Shown: positions 1 to 9,618, numbered from the stretch's first letter. The stretch: 64,000 bases of DNA from UMGS1840 sp964537245 (GCA_964537245.1 CAZHZL010000002.1:5216-69215), one strand, 5' to 3'. A program made the numbers and translations. Notes: generated by a model from the sequence alone, not told the origin.

Positions 1-201
1 TAAATTTTTTCTGTCAAGTCCCTTAGATGTATGAAGGCTATACGGAAGTCCGCTTTCTTTGTACAAGCGTTCTTCAAGATTTCCTTTTGAAGCTATAAAA
101 AGTATTTCGTTTTTCTCATCTTTTTCTGAAATATATTTTCCTATCGCTATTGCCGGATTTATATGGCCGCCGGTGCCGCCTGCTGAAATCAGAACCTTCA
201 A
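1..201 (-). CDS. murG: MurG, N-terminal part (cut by window edge)
   Basis: First 67 codons of the GT-B glycosyltransferase that transfers GlcNAc from UDP-GlcNAc to lipid I, making lipid II on the inner face of the membrane. The N-terminal glycine-rich loop GGTGGHINP (residues 8-16) is the family hallmark. The start is a TTG: it is the only start placing that loop correctly and it has AGAGAGGAA about 8 nt upstream. The gene follows ftsW after 21 nt, the usual ftsW-murG order, so it is the last visible gene of the minus-strand dcw cluster. The rest lies beyond position 1. Confidence 0.93.
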   Translation of the reverse strand, partial: MKVLISAGGTGGHINPAIAIGKYISEKDEKNEILFIASKGNLEERLYKESGLPYSLHTSKGLDRKNL

Positions 202-222
202 AGTTCCACATTCCTCTCTTTT

Positions 223-1341
223 TTATTCTATAATTACCTTCGGTTGTCGCGAAATATTAAGTATCATTCCCATCGACATCATCTGAAATACAAAGGAGCT
301 TCCTCCTGCCGAGAAAAACGGCAAAGGAATACCTGTTGCCGGAACAGAAGAGGTAGCAACCGCTATATTGAGCAATGTCTGAACTGCAACAATTGACAAA
401 AGTCCAAAGGTAAGTATCATCGAATATTTATCGGGCGCATTGAGCGCTATTTTTGTTCCCTTCCATAAAAGTGCAACAAACAAGGCTATAACAAGAAGTG
501 CTCCCACAAATCCAAGCTCTTCACAGATAATAGAAAAAATGAAGTCGTTCTGCGGTTCGGGAATATACAGATATTTCTGACGGCTTCTTCCGAGTCCTAA
601 GCCTGTTGCACCTCCGCTTCCTATTGCATAAAGCGACTGAACAACCTGCCATCCCGAATCCTGTTTATACTTAAACGGATCGAGAAAAGAAATAACTCTT
701 TCAAGTCTGTAGGGCTCTATGGCTACAAAAACCGTTCCAAGCACACCTGCCGCCGCAACGGCTATTGCAAAAATTCGCATCGGTATACCCGCAACTATCA
801 TCATAATGCCAATAGATGCGCAAATAATGATTATAGCTGAAAAATGCGGCTGGAATATAAGAAATATACCTACAAAGAGGAATATAAGACCGCATGAAAC
901 GATGTAGGGCATGGTTTTTCGCCAGTTAGTATCCATCATTTTTGACAGTACATAGGCACACATTATAACAATGGCAATCTTCGCAAGCTCGGACGGCTGC
1001 ATTGAAAAGGGTCCTATTCTTATCCATCTCTTAGCACCGTTTATCGTCGCTCCGGCAACTGCAACAATCAGAAGCAGAAACACGGAAAAAGCATATATCA
1101 GCATTCTCATTTTCTTTATAAATCTATAATCTATAAGCGATGTAACAAAAAGCGTTGCAACTCCAAGAACAGCCCATATGAGCTGATTTCTGAAAAAATA
1201 TGTACTGTCATTTTTAACATAAAATGCATTCGGAGACGACGCGCTGTACACCATAATAAGACCGTAGGCTGTAAGCATAAGCACTATGGCAAGAAAACCC
1301 TTATCCATTTCTCCTAAATTCGCTCTGAGTTTACGAAACAC
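223..1341 (-). CDS. ftsW: FtsW/RodA-family lipid II polymerase (SEDS protein)
   Basis: Polytopic membrane peptidoglycan polymerase of the SEDS family, 372 residues, about ten hydrophobic segments. Family landmarks are PSELAKI (about 116-122), the stretch around GLGLGRSRQKYLYIPEPQNDF with the following EELGF, and PFFSAGGSS near the C-terminus. In the cell it works with a class B penicillin-binding protein, here the pbp gene four genes upstream in the same cluster. GTG start at 1341 with GAGGAAAAGAA directly upstream. It follows mraY after 24 nt; murD, which normally separates mraY and ftsW, is absent. FtsW is preferred to RodA or SpoVE because of position, but SEDS paralogues cannot be separated with certainty by eye. 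Confidence 0.92.
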   Translation of the reverse strand: MFRKLRANLGEMDKGFLAIVLMLTAYGLIMVYSASSPNAFYVKNDSTYFFRNQLIWAVLGVATLFVTSLIDYRFIKKMRMLIYAFSVFLLLIVAVAGATINGAKRWIRIGPFSMQPSELAKIAIVIMCAYVLSKMMDTNWRKTMPYIVSCGLIFLFVGIFLIFQPHFSAIIIICASIGIMMIVAGIPMRIFAIAVAAAGVLGTVFVAIEPYRLERVISFLDPFKYKQDSGWQVVQSLYAIGSGGATGLGLGRSRQKYLYIPEPQNDFIFSIICEELGFVGALLVIALFVALLWKGTKIALNAPDKYSMILTFGLLSIVAVQTLLNIAVATSSVPATGIPLPFFSAGGSSFVFQMMSMGMILNISRQPKVIIE

Positions 1342-1365
1342 TTCTTTTCCTCATTTCATTATTTA

Positions 1366-2328
1366 TTATACAAAAGACAAAAATGCAATCACAGCCGCTA
1401 TAACCGTAACAGCGCTGAGAGTAATAACTATCTTGTTTTCGCTGTAGCCTTCCATTTCCATATGATGATGAAAAGGCGCCATTTTAAAGAGTCTTTTTCC
1501 GTTTGTGAGCTTGAAATATCCAACCTGAAGCATAACAGATACTGCCTCTAAAAGATAAACAATTCCGACAATAACAATAATAAGCGGGTCGTTATTTAAA
1601 ATAGCAAGCGCCACAACCGCACCGCCTAAATAAAGCGAGCCCGTATCACCCATAAAAACCTTCGCAGGATGTAGATTGTAAACTAAAAAACCGCACAACG
1701 CTCCGCATAAGGAGGCGCTGTATACACTCAAGCCGGCTTCTCTGAATACAAGCCCCATAAGAACAAAAAACAATGATACAAATACGGTCACTGTTCCTGC
1801 AAGACCGTCAATTCCGTCAGTTAAATTAACGCTGTTTATAAAGCCTATCATCATAAACACAAGAAAAATACTGATGAAATATCCCATTTCAATGCTGATT
1901 GATGTGAAAGGAATATGAAGAGATGTTCTGACAACGCCAAGCTCAATTCCCGCTATACAAAACGAAACTGTCACAACAAGCATCATTATTATTTTCCCAA
2001 TAGGAGACAAACCGAGATTTCTTTTTTTAACAACCTTTATATAATCATCAACAAAGCCTATACCACCGCACAAAAGTGCAAAGACAACAGCGAATATCCC
2101 TTTTAAGTCTCTTATGAAAATAAGACTCGCAACAGTCGCTGCAATTATGAAAATAAATCCTCCCATTGTAGGAGTTCCCGATTTGCCCTCGTGCCATTTC
2201 GGTCCTATTTCCAATATTTTCTGCCCGAATTTAAGCTTTTTTAATACAGGAATTGCTATCGGACCAATAATAAAGCTTATCACAAAGCCGATAATTGCAC
2301 ATATTACTGCCTGAAATGTTGCGTTCAT
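1366..2328 (-). CDS. mraY: Phospho-MurNAc-pentapeptide transferase MraY
   Basis: Integral membrane enzyme that moves phospho-MurNAc-pentapeptide from UDP to undecaprenyl phosphate, giving lipid I. Length 320 residues is standard. Signature features are FVDDYIK (about 92-98, metal-binding aspartates), NSVNLTDGIDGLAGT (about 165-179) and the HHH triplet in PFHHHMEMEGYSE near residue 290; about ten hydrophobic helices are evident. The ATG overlaps the murF stop by one base (TAATG), indicating translational coupling. Confidence 0.97.
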   Translation of the reverse strand: MNATFQAVICAIIGFVISFIIGPIAIPVLKKLKFGQKILEIGPKWHEGKSGTPTMGGFIFIIAATVASLIFIRDLKGIFAVVFALLCGGIGFVDDYIKVVKKRNLGLSPIGKIIMMLVVTVSFCIAGIELGVVRTSLHIPFTSISIEMGYFISIFLVFMMIGFINSVNLTDGIDGLAGTVTVFVSLFFVLMGLVFREAGLSVYSASLCGALCGFLVYNLHPAKVFMGDTGSLYLGGAVVALAILNNDPLIIVIVGIVYLLEAVSVMLQVGYFKLTNGKRLFKMAPFHHHMEMEGYSENKIVITLSAVTVIAAVIAFLSFV

Positions 2329-3689
2329 TATTTTTCACTCCCGTCCTTGATTTTTTCAAATATTTCCTCAAATTTATAGGCACGCGACGCCTTTATCAAA
2401 ATACAGTCACCGTCTTTGAAAAGACTGTCTATTCTTTCAAAAAGTTCCTCTTTTGTATTAAATTGAAGTATTTTTTCTTCCGAAAAACCTGCATTTATTG
2501 CACCTTTTGCGATGTAGCTGCTGTTTTCATCACAGCAAATCAGCAAATCAACATCATTTTCACAAACAGCCTCACCGACTTTTCCCAGAATTTCTTCGAG
2601 ATAATTGCCAAGCTCGCCTATTGCACCCAATATCGCTATTTTTCTGTCTGCCTTTTTGTTTTTAAGAACACCGAGCGCTGCTCTCATCGAATCCAAAGAA
2701 GCATTATAACAGTCAAGTATAATATCCAGATTTCCGATTTTATACATTTCCTGTCTTAAGCCGACATTCTTAAATTTATCAAATCCACGCTGAATTGCTT
2801 CTCTGTCAGCTCCAAGAAGCTTTCCGACAGTAGCTGCACAGCACGCGTTTTTTATGTTATGTATGCCGCTTATATTAACTGTATATTCCTCATTATCAAA
2901 TAAAAATACACATTTCTCATCACTTTCCATTACTTTAACAGGATAATCTCCGTTTTCAATACCGAAATAAACTGTTTTATTTGAAAGCTTATCTTTAAGC
3001 GGATAAAGAAGCTTATCGTCACCCGACAAAACAAGAATACCTTCTTTATCCATACCGTCTGTAATTTCAAGCTTTGCTTTTAAAATATTTTCCTGAGTTT
3101 TCAAATGCTCAATGTGAGACATGCCTATCATTGTTATAACGCTGATATCGGGGTGTGCAATTTTTGAAAGATAGGAAATCTCGCCCAAATCGCTCATTCC
3201 CATTTCCAATACCGCATATTTTTCATCACCGTCCATAGAAAGAACAGTCAGCGGAAGTCCGATATCGTTATTGAAGTTTTTTAAAGTGACAAGGGTTTTT
3301 CCAAGCTCTGAAACAACACTCGCAACAAGCTGTCTTGTAGTGGTTTTTCCTACGCTTCCTGTAACTCCGATAACCTTAGCGCCGCTTTTTTTCAATACAT
3401 AGCCGGCAAGCTCACCAAGCGCTTTTTTTGTATCTTCAACAAAAATTGCAAAACCGGCATCATCACAGGCTTTTTCTCTATTATGAGTAAAATACCCTTC
3501 TGCGCCGTTTGAAACAGCGTTCGTTATAAAATCGTGTCCGTCAAAATTTTCTCCCTTTATAGGAATAAAAAGCTTTGCGGAAAGATTTTCTCTTGAATCG
3601 GTGGAGACTCCGCAAACAACGCTGTTTTTATCGCCGTAAATCAGCGTTCCTTTTGTAGCGTTAATAATCTCACTTACTGTAAGCCGCAT
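2328..3689 (-). CDS. murF: UDP-MurNAc-tripeptide D-alanyl-D-alanine ligase MurF
   Basis: Cytoplasmic Mur ligase that adds D-Ala-D-Ala to UDP-MurNAc-tripeptide using ATP. 453 residues in the usual three domains: N-terminal uridine-binding domain with STDSRE (about 29-34), central ATPase with P-loop GVTGSVGKTT (108-117), and a C-terminal domain containing LDCYNASLDSM. Overlaps the end of murE by 16 nt and the start of mraY by one base, so the three genes are tightly coupled. ATG start at 3689 gives the expected N-terminus MRLTVSEI. Confidence 0.96.
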   Translation of the reverse strand: MRLTVSEIINATKGTLIYGDKNSVVCGVSTDSRENLSAKLFIPIKGENFDGHDFITNAVSNGAEGYFTHNREKACDDAGFAIFVEDTKKALGELAGYVLKKSGAKVIGVTGSVGKTTTRQLVASVVSELGKTLVTLKNFNNDIGLPLTVLSMDGDEKYAVLEMGMSDLGEISYLSKIAHPDISVITMIGMSHIEHLKTQENILKAKLEITDGMDKEGILVLSGDDKLLYPLKDKLSNKTVYFGIENGDYPVKVMESDEKCVFLFDNEEYTVNISGIHNIKNACCAATVGKLLGADREAIQRGFDKFKNVGLRQEMYKIGNLDIILDCYNASLDSMRAALGVLKNKKADRKIAILGAIGELGNYLEEILGKVGEAVCENDVDLLICCDENSSYIAKGAINAGFSEEKILQFNTKEELFERIDSLFKDGDCILIKASRAYKFEEIFEKIKDGSEK

Positions 3690-5113
3690 ATTTCCCTCAC
3701 AATTTTTCTTTCATCAAATTCTATATTATAATCCTTGAATTTTTGTACTGTCTCATGCCCTTTTCCCAAAAGAAGAATAATATCGTTCTCCTCTGCCATA
3801 TCCATAGCCATTTTTATTGCTTCTTTTCTGTCTGTATTGGTATAAACATTGTCTTTTCTTTCAATACCGACCATAATGTCATCTATAATAGACTGCATAT
3901 CCTCGCTTCTCGGATTATCGCTTGTAACAATAATTATATCCGAATATTTTTCAGCCATCTTTCCCATTTTCGGTCTTTTACCCTTGTCTCTGTCACCACC
4001 GCAGCCAAAAAGGGTTATAAGTCTGCCTTTTTTAAATTCGCGGATAGTTGTAAGAATATTTTCCATTCCATCAGGAGTATGTGCATAATCTATTATAACC
4101 TTATAAGGCTTATCAACAGGCACAACCTCACATCTGCCCATAACTCTCTTTGAGTTTTTAAGACTCATTCTGACAAAGGTGTCCGGGATTCCGAGTATGC
4201 CGCAAACACTGCATACAACAAGAGAATTATATATAGAAAAGTTCCCGGGAATAGGAAATACTACATCGTAGCTTCCACCCTTTTTCTTTACCGTATACGA
4301 AACTCCGTCATCCATATGCTTCACATTTACAGCCCTGTAATCAGAAGGTTTTTCCATAGAGTAAGTAACTAAATTTTCTTTTATATACTTTTTCATTGTA
4401 CTGCTGTATGAGTCGTCCTCATTTATAACGCTGTTTTTGCAGTATGAGAAGAAAAGTGCTTTCGCCTCCGCGTAGTTTTCCATTGTTTTATGGTAATCAA
4501 GATGGTCCTGTGTAAGATTTGTAAAAACGCCAACTTCAAATTCAATGCCGTATATTCTGTCTAAAGACACAGAATGGGAAGAAACCTCCATAACGGCAAA
4601 ATCACATTTTTCATCAACCATTTTTTTAAAGTATCCAAAAAGCTCAGGCGCTTCCGGAGTTGTATTTGGAGACGGAATGAACTCTTTACCTATTATTATA
4701 TCATTTGTTCCTATAAGACCTACCTTATATCCGCTTTCCTCCAGCGTAGCCTTTAAAAGTGTTGTTACGGTAGTTTTTCCGTTTGTTCCCGTAACGCCTA
4801 TAACACGCAGCTTTTTTTGCGGATTGTCAAAAAAGTTTGCAACACTAAGCGCAAGCGCCTTGTTCGTATCGGGAACAACAACATTTGTTATTCCTTCTTT
4901 ATCCAAAGGATACTGCGATATAATAACCTTACAGCCTTTTTCTATCGCACTGTCAACAAAATCGTGTCTGTCTGTATTAATTCCCTTGATACATACAAAT
5001 ACGCTGTTTTTATCTACATTTCTTGTATCATAAGAGACATTTGAAATTTCCGCATTTTCATCTCCTGTTACGGAAATAACTTCCATGTTTCTGAGTAATT
5101 CACCAAGCTTCAT
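3674..5113 (-). CDS. murE: UDP-MurNAc-dipeptide:meso-diaminopimelate ligase MurE
   Basis: Cytoplasmic Mur ligase adding the third stem-peptide residue. P-loop GVTGTNGKTT at 106-115; STDTR-like uridine motif as SYDTRNVD near 27-34. DNPR at 399-402 is the signature of enzymes using meso-diaminopimelate rather than lysine, so a DAP-type wall is inferred. 479 residues is normal. A GGAG-like site lies more than 30 nt before the ATG and nothing stronger is closer, so the start has weak Shine-Dalgarno support, although the N-terminus MKLGELL fits the family. Confidence 0.95.
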   Translation of the reverse strand: MKLGELLRNMEVISVTGDENAEISNVSYDTRNVDKNSVFVCIKGINTDRHDFVDSAIEKGCKVIISQYPLDKEGITNVVVPDTNKALALSVANFFDNPQKKLRVIGVTGTNGKTTVTTLLKATLEESGYKVGLIGTNDIIIGKEFIPSPNTTPEAPELFGYFKKMVDEKCDFAVMEVSSHSVSLDRIYGIEFEVGVFTNLTQDHLDYHKTMENYAEAKALFFSYCKNSVINEDDSYSSTMKKYIKENLVTYSMEKPSDYRAVNVKHMDDGVSYTVKKKGGSYDVVFPIPGNFSIYNSLVVCSVCGILGIPDTFVRMSLKNSKRVMGRCEVVPVDKPYKVIIDYAHTPDGMENILTTIREFKKGRLITLFGCGGDRDKGKRPKMGKMAEKYSDIIIVTSDNPRSEDMQSIIDDIMVGIERKDNVYTNTDRKEAIKMAMDMAEENDIILLLGKGHETVQKFKDYNIEFDERKIVREICGLQ

Positions 5114-5173
5114 AATATTTACATGGCATAATTTCTTATACCGTTTCTCCTTTCCTTATTTTATTTTCAAAGA

Positions 5174-7402
5174 TTATTCCTGCGTCTGAACAGCTTGCTC
5201 AGCATTCTCCGTTGCCGTACCGTCGGAAAATTCCACCGTAACCTGTGTTCCTGCCGCAACATATTCACCTTCTGCTACTCCTTGCGAAACAGCTTTTACA
5301 TTGTCAACATTTCCGTCAATACCAACAGCATTAAGAATAATTTTGTTCTGATCAAAAAGTTCTTTCACTTCATAATAGTTTTTGCCTGTAACATTCGGCA
5401 TCTTAACCGAATTTGTAGGTTTTGCGTCACCTGTATATATTATAACCGTTCCGCCCTCAGCTATAACCGCGTCTGCTTTGGGAATCTGAATATTTACAGT
5501 TTCGCCTTCGCCCTCTGTCAGACATCTGAGCCCAAGCTCATTCAAGGTCTGTCTTGCAACGGTTATATGTTCTCCTACAACATCGGGGACAGTTATTTCT
5601 CCGTCCTCCGCCGCTGTGGTAGTAGGCTGTATTCCGATATATCTTAAAACATCATCAAGAATTTTTCCTGCTAACGGCGCGGCAGTTGCACCTCCTGTAT
5701 GAACTCCCTGCGGTTCATCGAGAAGAAGAATAAGAACAACCTGTGGGTCGTCTGTCGGAGCGATACCTGCAAATGAAGCGATATATTTTTCGTTACCTCT
5801 CGGTATTTTTTCACTTGTACCTGTTTTGCCGCCTATTCTGAAGCCCTCCAGATACGCCTGACCGCCTGTACCGTCCGTTACAACATCTTCCAAAACGCCT
5901 CTTAAAATCTGTGATGTCTGTTCAGATACCACCTGTCTGACAACTGTTGTATCAGAAGATTGCACTATATTTCCGTTTGAATCTGTTATATTTTTTATAA
6001 GATGCGGTTTTAACAGTTTTCCGTCGTTTGCTACTGCACCGATTGCAGCAAGCATCTGAAGCGGAGTTACCGTCGGTCCCTGTCCGAAGGACGCTGTTGC
6101 AAGTTCAACCTCATTGAAGCTGCCTTCAGGATAAAACGCACCCGTTGTTTCACCTGTAAGCTCAATGCCTGTTTTCTGAGTAAAACCAAAGCCTTTATAA
6201 TATTTATAGAAATTACTTGTTCCGACTCTCTCACCTATCTGTATGAACGCAGGGTTACACGAATTCATAAGCGCCTGTACAAAGCTTTCGCCTCCGTGAC
6301 CGGCAGTTTTCCAGCAGTGTATGCGCCTGTCGGCAACCGTATGATAGCCTATGCAGTTAAAATGGTCGTTTATGGTAACAACGCCTTCCTCAAGAGCCAT
6401 TGCACTCGTTATAATTTTAAATGTAGAACCCGGCTCATAGCTGTCAACAACCGCCTTATTTCTCCAAAGCTTATTAAGATATTCATTTTGAATTGTATTT
6501 TTCTTTTCTGAATCTTCAGCCTGTTCAATACTGTCCTTAACAGATTTATCAAGAATAACAAACGGCTCATTAAGATTGAAATCAGGCTTTGTTGCCATAG
6601 CAAGAATTTCACCTGTTTTAACATCCATTATAATTCCGGCAGATCCGTTTGCAACATTATAGTCTATCATAGCCTGTTCAAGATGTTTTTCCAGAAAGTG
6701 CTGAATTGTTACATCTATGGTAAGCGTAATATCACAGCCGTCCTGTGCTGAATAGTATCTGTCATATTTATAAGGCATTTCCGTCCCGTCAGCATTGCTT
6801 GCGGTAACTATTCGTCCGTTTTGTCCCTTCAGCCTGCTGTCATACACCATTTCAATTCCCATAAGTCCCTGATTATCGTCGCCTGCAAAGCCTATAATAT
6901 GAGAAGCTATATTGTTATACGGATAATACCTTTTTGTATCCTCATCAAGATACACTCCGCGCATATTATGCTTTCTTAACTTATCCGCTTCTTCTTTTTC
7001 AATTTTCTTTTTTATTACAGCATATGAAATATTTGAGTTTATTTTCTCTTTTATTTCATTTATATCCATCTTAAGAGTATCGGAAAGAATTTTTGCATAT
7101 TCATCAGCCTTTCCGCTTTCCCGCACAGTTATCGGAGATATGCCCACAGTCTCAACATCAGCGCTTACTGCAAGCTGTTTTCCGTTACGGTCATATATAG
7201 TTCCTCTTTTTGCATTTATAACTCTGTCTCTTGTCTGCTGTTCCAGCGCTTCCTTTGCAAGCGTTGGTCCCCATATAAACTGTATGTAGCCTATACGCAC
7301 AACAAGCGCAGTAAACAAAAGCACACCAACAACGCACATCCACTTTATGCGGATTTGCACTTTCTTTTTAGAATTAACTTTATTTTTTACCTTTTTCCTC
7401 AC
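5174..7402 (-). CDS. Class B penicillin-binding protein with two PASTA domains (PBP2B/SpoVD type)
   Basis: Membrane-anchored D,D-transpeptidase that cross-links peptidoglycan, probably for septation. 742 residues: basic cytoplasmic N-terminus, one transmembrane helix (about 19-40), dimerisation domain starting at RGTIYDRNG (66-74), transpeptidase domain with SxxK = STFK (326-329), SxN = SCN (381-383) and KTGTS (526-530), then two PASTA repeats (about 603-660 and 665-725) ending in an acidic tail. All three catalytic motifs are intact. The position between ftsL and murE matches pbpB/spoVD of Bacillota; which paralogue it is cannot be decided. The start used is a GTG with a weak ribosome binding site. 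Confidence 0.93.
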   Translation of the reverse strand: MRKKVKNKVNSKKKVQIRIKWMCVVGVLLFTALVVRIGYIQFIWGPTLAKEALEQQTRDRVINAKRGTIYDRNGKQLAVSADVETVGISPITVRESGKADEYAKILSDTLKMDINEIKEKINSNISYAVIKKKIEKEEADKLRKHNMRGVYLDEDTKRYYPYNNIASHIIGFAGDDNQGLMGIEMVYDSRLKGQNGRIVTASNADGTEMPYKYDRYYSAQDGCDITLTIDVTIQHFLEKHLEQAMIDYNVANGSAGIIMDVKTGEILAMATKPDFNLNEPFVILDKSVKDSIEQAEDSEKKNTIQNEYLNKLWRNKAVVDSYEPGSTFKIITSAMALEEGVVTINDHFNCIGYHTVADRRIHCWKTAGHGGESFVQALMNSCNPAFIQIGERVGTSNFYKYYKGFGFTQKTGIELTGETTGAFYPEGSFNEVELATASFGQGPTVTPLQMLAAIGAVANDGKLLKPHLIKNITDSNGNIVQSSDTTVVRQVVSEQTSQILRGVLEDVVTDGTGGQAYLEGFRIGGKTGTSEKIPRGNEKYIASFAGIAPTDDPQVVLILLLDEPQGVHTGGATAAPLAGKILDDVLRYIGIQPTTTAAEDGEITVPDVVGEHITVARQTLNELGLRCLTEGEGETVNIQIPKADAVIAEGGTVIIYTGDAKPTNSVKMPNVTGKNYYEVKELFDQNKIILNAVGIDGNVDNVKAVSQGVAEGEYVAAGTQVTVEFSDGTATENAEQAVQTQE

Positions 7403-7528
7403 TTTTCATCATTCTTTCATTTTATTATAATTTCATAATACGACAAAAAACCGAGAGCTTTTTCCCGATTTTTTTCTGATAACTGCAAATTAAAATATAC
7501 CTTAGTTATTACTCTATACTATATTAAA

Positions 7529-7990
7529 TTATTTCTGCAAATATGCAACCAAACTGCTTGTTGAACTGTTTTTTTCTTCTTCCGCGTCAACATCACCGTT
7601 TATTACAGCATAGTCCTCCTGCTGAACATCAATATACACAACCTGGCTCTTTTTTGCTCTGTTCATGTTATAATTTGAAATTGCAATTTCCTCAACAGTC
7701 TTTAAATCTATCTTCTGATTGATTTCGATTTCAGCCTTTTTGTTTTCATGAACTAAAGTGTTGTATTCCTTTTTCAGATCGGCAACCTTATTTTTCTGCT
7801 CTGTTACCTGTGCATTTTTTGAAAGGAGAATTCCTGCACCTACAACAAAAAACAGAATAACAGCAAGAAATTTTGCCATGGTCACTCTCTGCTTCACCTG
7901 TTCTGCATGCGATTTACCCAAGGTGACAGAGCTTTTCTGAACATTAGCTGAATATTCATATTTTCTTGCCAGATTATCATTATAATACAT
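7529..7990 (-). CDS. ftsL: FtsL-like bitopic division protein
   Basis: 153-residue protein with a cytoplasmic N-terminus, one transmembrane segment (about 39-58) and a following leucine/heptad-type coiled coil (about 60-95) that continues into an acidic, low-complexity tail. FtsL/DivIC-type proteins are recognised mainly by this architecture and by position between rsmH and the PBP gene, both satisfied here; sequence motifs are weak in the family. It would bridge divisome proteins (DivIC/FtsB, DivIB) in the membrane. ATG start with GAAAGGAAA upstream. Confidence 0.8.
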   Translation of the reverse strand: MYYNDNLARKYEYSANVQKSSVTLGKSHAEQVKQRVTMAKFLAVILFFVVGAGILLSKNAQVTEQKNKVADLKKEYNTLVHENKKAEIEINQKIDLKTVEEIAISNYNMNRAKKSQVVYIDVQQEDYAVINGDVDAEEEKNSSTSSLVAYLQK

Positions 7991-8021
7991 AACTGCAGTT
8001 TCCTTTCTTTTTTCACATTTT

Positions 8022-8948
8022 TTATTCTGCGATTTTTTCTATTACTCTTAAATGTGCTGATTTACTTCTCGGATTTTCCGCAAGCTCTTCTTCCGATGGT
8101 GATATCGGCTTTCTTGTTATAAGCTTTGCCTTCGGTTTGTTGTTACATATGCACACAGGAAAATCCCTCGGACATGTACATACATCAACCAGACTTCTGA
8201 AATATTCTTTTACTATTCTGTCCTCTAATGAATGGAAGGTTATTATACACATTCTCCCGCCTATATCAAGAAGGTCAAAAAAGCTTTCCAAGCCCTTCTT
8301 TAATGAGCCAAGTTCATCGTTCACTTCAATTCTGATTGCCTGAAATGTTCTTTTTGAAGGATGTTTTTCCTTCATACTTTTATATGGCATTGAGCGTTTT
8401 ATAATCTCTGTAAGCTCGTCTGTTGTTTCTATCTTTTTTACTGCTCTTTCTCTAACGATGTTTGACGCTATATTTTTTGCATATTTCTCTTCACCGTAAA
8501 CGCTTATTATACGCCAGAGGTCTTTAAAATCATATTCATTAACAACCTCCATCGCAGAAAGCGGAGAGGATTTGTCCATTCTCATATCCAATACGGAATT
8601 TTCTCTGTAAGTAAAGCCTCTTTCTTTATTATCAAGCTGATAAGACGAAACTCCCAAATCTGCAAGAATACCGTCCGCCTTGCCGTCAAAGTGTTCCTTT
8701 ATATCACAGAAATTTGCTCTTATAAACTGTTTTTCACATTCAAATTTTTGCAGTCTTTCTTTTGCAACCACAAAAGCTTCTTCATCTCTGTCAACCCCGA
8801 TAAATTTACCGTTTTTTCCGAGAAGTGAGCAAATACCAGACGAATGTCCTGCGCCTCCCATAGTGGCGTCTATATATGTACCGTCCTTTTTTACAGACAG
8901 ATTTTCCATACATTCGTGAAACAAAACGCTTTTATGAAAAAACTCCAT
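8022..8948 (-). CDS. rsmH: 16S rRNA (cytosine-1402-N4)-methyltransferase RsmH
   Basis: Cytoplasmic SAM-dependent methyltransferase (formerly MraW) acting on C1402 of 16S rRNA. 308 residues. Visible landmarks are the N-terminal HKSVLFHECMENL, the SAM-binding ATMGGAGHS (about 28-36), GILADLGVSSYQLD, the FRxIRIEVNDEL segment and the C-terminal ITFHSLEDRIVK. Position between mraZ and ftsL is the canonical one. ATG start preceded by GAGGAAGTTAA. Confidence 0.96.
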   Translation of the reverse strand: MEFFHKSVLFHECMENLSVKKDGTYIDATMGGAGHSSGICSLLGKNGKFIGVDRDEEAFVVAKERLQKFECEKQFIRANFCDIKEHFDGKADGILADLGVSSYQLDNKERGFTYRENSVLDMRMDKSSPLSAMEVVNEYDFKDLWRIISVYGEEKYAKNIASNIVRERAVKKIETTDELTEIIKRSMPYKSMKEKHPSKRTFQAIRIEVNDELGSLKKGLESFFDLLDIGGRMCIITFHSLEDRIVKEYFRSLVDVCTCPRDFPVCICNNKPKAKLITRKPISPSEEELAENPRSKSAHLRVIEKIAE

Positions 8949-8969
8949 TTAACTTCCTCCGGCACTTTT

Positions 8970-9395
8970 TTATATTCCGAAAAGCTCCAGCATTTCAGAA
9001 AGCTTCTCTGTATCGGTAACCGTTTCCTCTTCATACTTATTAAAGGTATCAGCATCCCAGATTTCAAGACGGGATGAAACACCCGCAACCACTACATCTT
9101 TTTCAAGTCCGGCAAATTCTCTCAATTTCGGGGGAACAACAAATCTTCCCTGTTTATCCGGTGTAACGCTTTCAGTTGAACCGAAAATATATCTCTGAAT
9201 ACGACCTCCCGACGATATCGGAAGAGCTCTCAATTTTTCCTCAAGCTCTTTGTAGCCTTCTTTTGTGTATACAAACAGACATTTTTCAAAACCGCGCATA
9301 ACAAGAAAGCTTTCGCCCAGTTCGTCTCTGAACTTGGACGGAAGTATTATTCTTCCCTTTGCGTCAATTGAATGACTCGCCTGTCCATAAAACAT
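8970..9395 (-). CDS. mraZ: Transcriptional regulator MraZ
   Basis: DNA-binding protein of the AbrB/SpoVT swapped-hairpin fold with two repeated DXXXR modules: DAKGRIILPSKFRDEL (about 12-27) and DKQGRFVVPPKLREFA (about 82-97). In other bacteria MraZ binds a row of short repeats in front of its own gene and adjusts dcw transcription; matching repeats are present here (see 9619-9655). 141 residues, standard. First gene of the cluster, behind a long leader of about 260 nt; only a weak Shine-Dalgarno is visible near the ATG. Confidence 0.96.
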   Translation of the reverse strand: MFYGQASHSIDAKGRIILPSKFRDELGESFLVMRGFEKCLFVYTKEGYKELEEKLRALPISSGGRIQRYIFGSTESVTPDKQGRFVVPPKLREFAGLEKDVVVAGVSSRLEIWDADTFNKYEEETVTDTEKLSEMLELFGI

Positions 9396-9618
9396 TTCAG
9401 TTCATTTGCACCGAAAAACGATACATCCTTTCCCAAAGACATCAATAAAACAAGTTTTCTCACTTGTTTTTAAAATTTACATCTCCGATATTTTTAAGTC
9501 TGTGTTGCAGAGACCCACCACAAGCCTCTGCATTATTTTTATTCCGATAAAAAACCGACTTTTGTAAATGTTTCTCTCCAACTTCTCCTCTTTTGTGGGA
9601 TTTTTTCTTATTTTTTAA
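9396..9618 (-). other. mraZ 5' leader with two small hairpins
   Basis: Untranslated leader between the MraZ boxes and the mraZ start. It holds two perfect but short inverted repeats: TGCAGAG/CTCTGCA (9506-9512 with 9526-9532, 13-nt loop) and AAAACAAG/CTTGTTTT (9447-9454 with 9463-9470, 8-nt loop). Neither is followed by a T run in the direction of mraZ transcription, so they are not convincing terminators. An open frame at 9460-9672 covers the promoter and boxes and has no ribosome binding site, so it is not called a gene. Confidence 0.45.

Noticed and set aside
2295..2759. A 154-codon open frame on the plus strand inside murF
   Set aside because: Antisense to a conserved gene, no ribosome binding site, and biased low-complexity composition (rich in F, I, C, Y). 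It is a shadow of the minus-strand coding sequence.
4545..5033. A 162-codon plus-strand frame opposite murE
   Set aside because: Serine/proline/phenylalanine-rich mirror of murE codon usage with no start signals.
9506..9532. TGCAGAG hairpin as a terminator
   Set aside because: In the mraZ direction it is followed by ACACAG, not Ts; on the plus strand a T-rich tract follows but no upstream plus-strand gene needs terminating.
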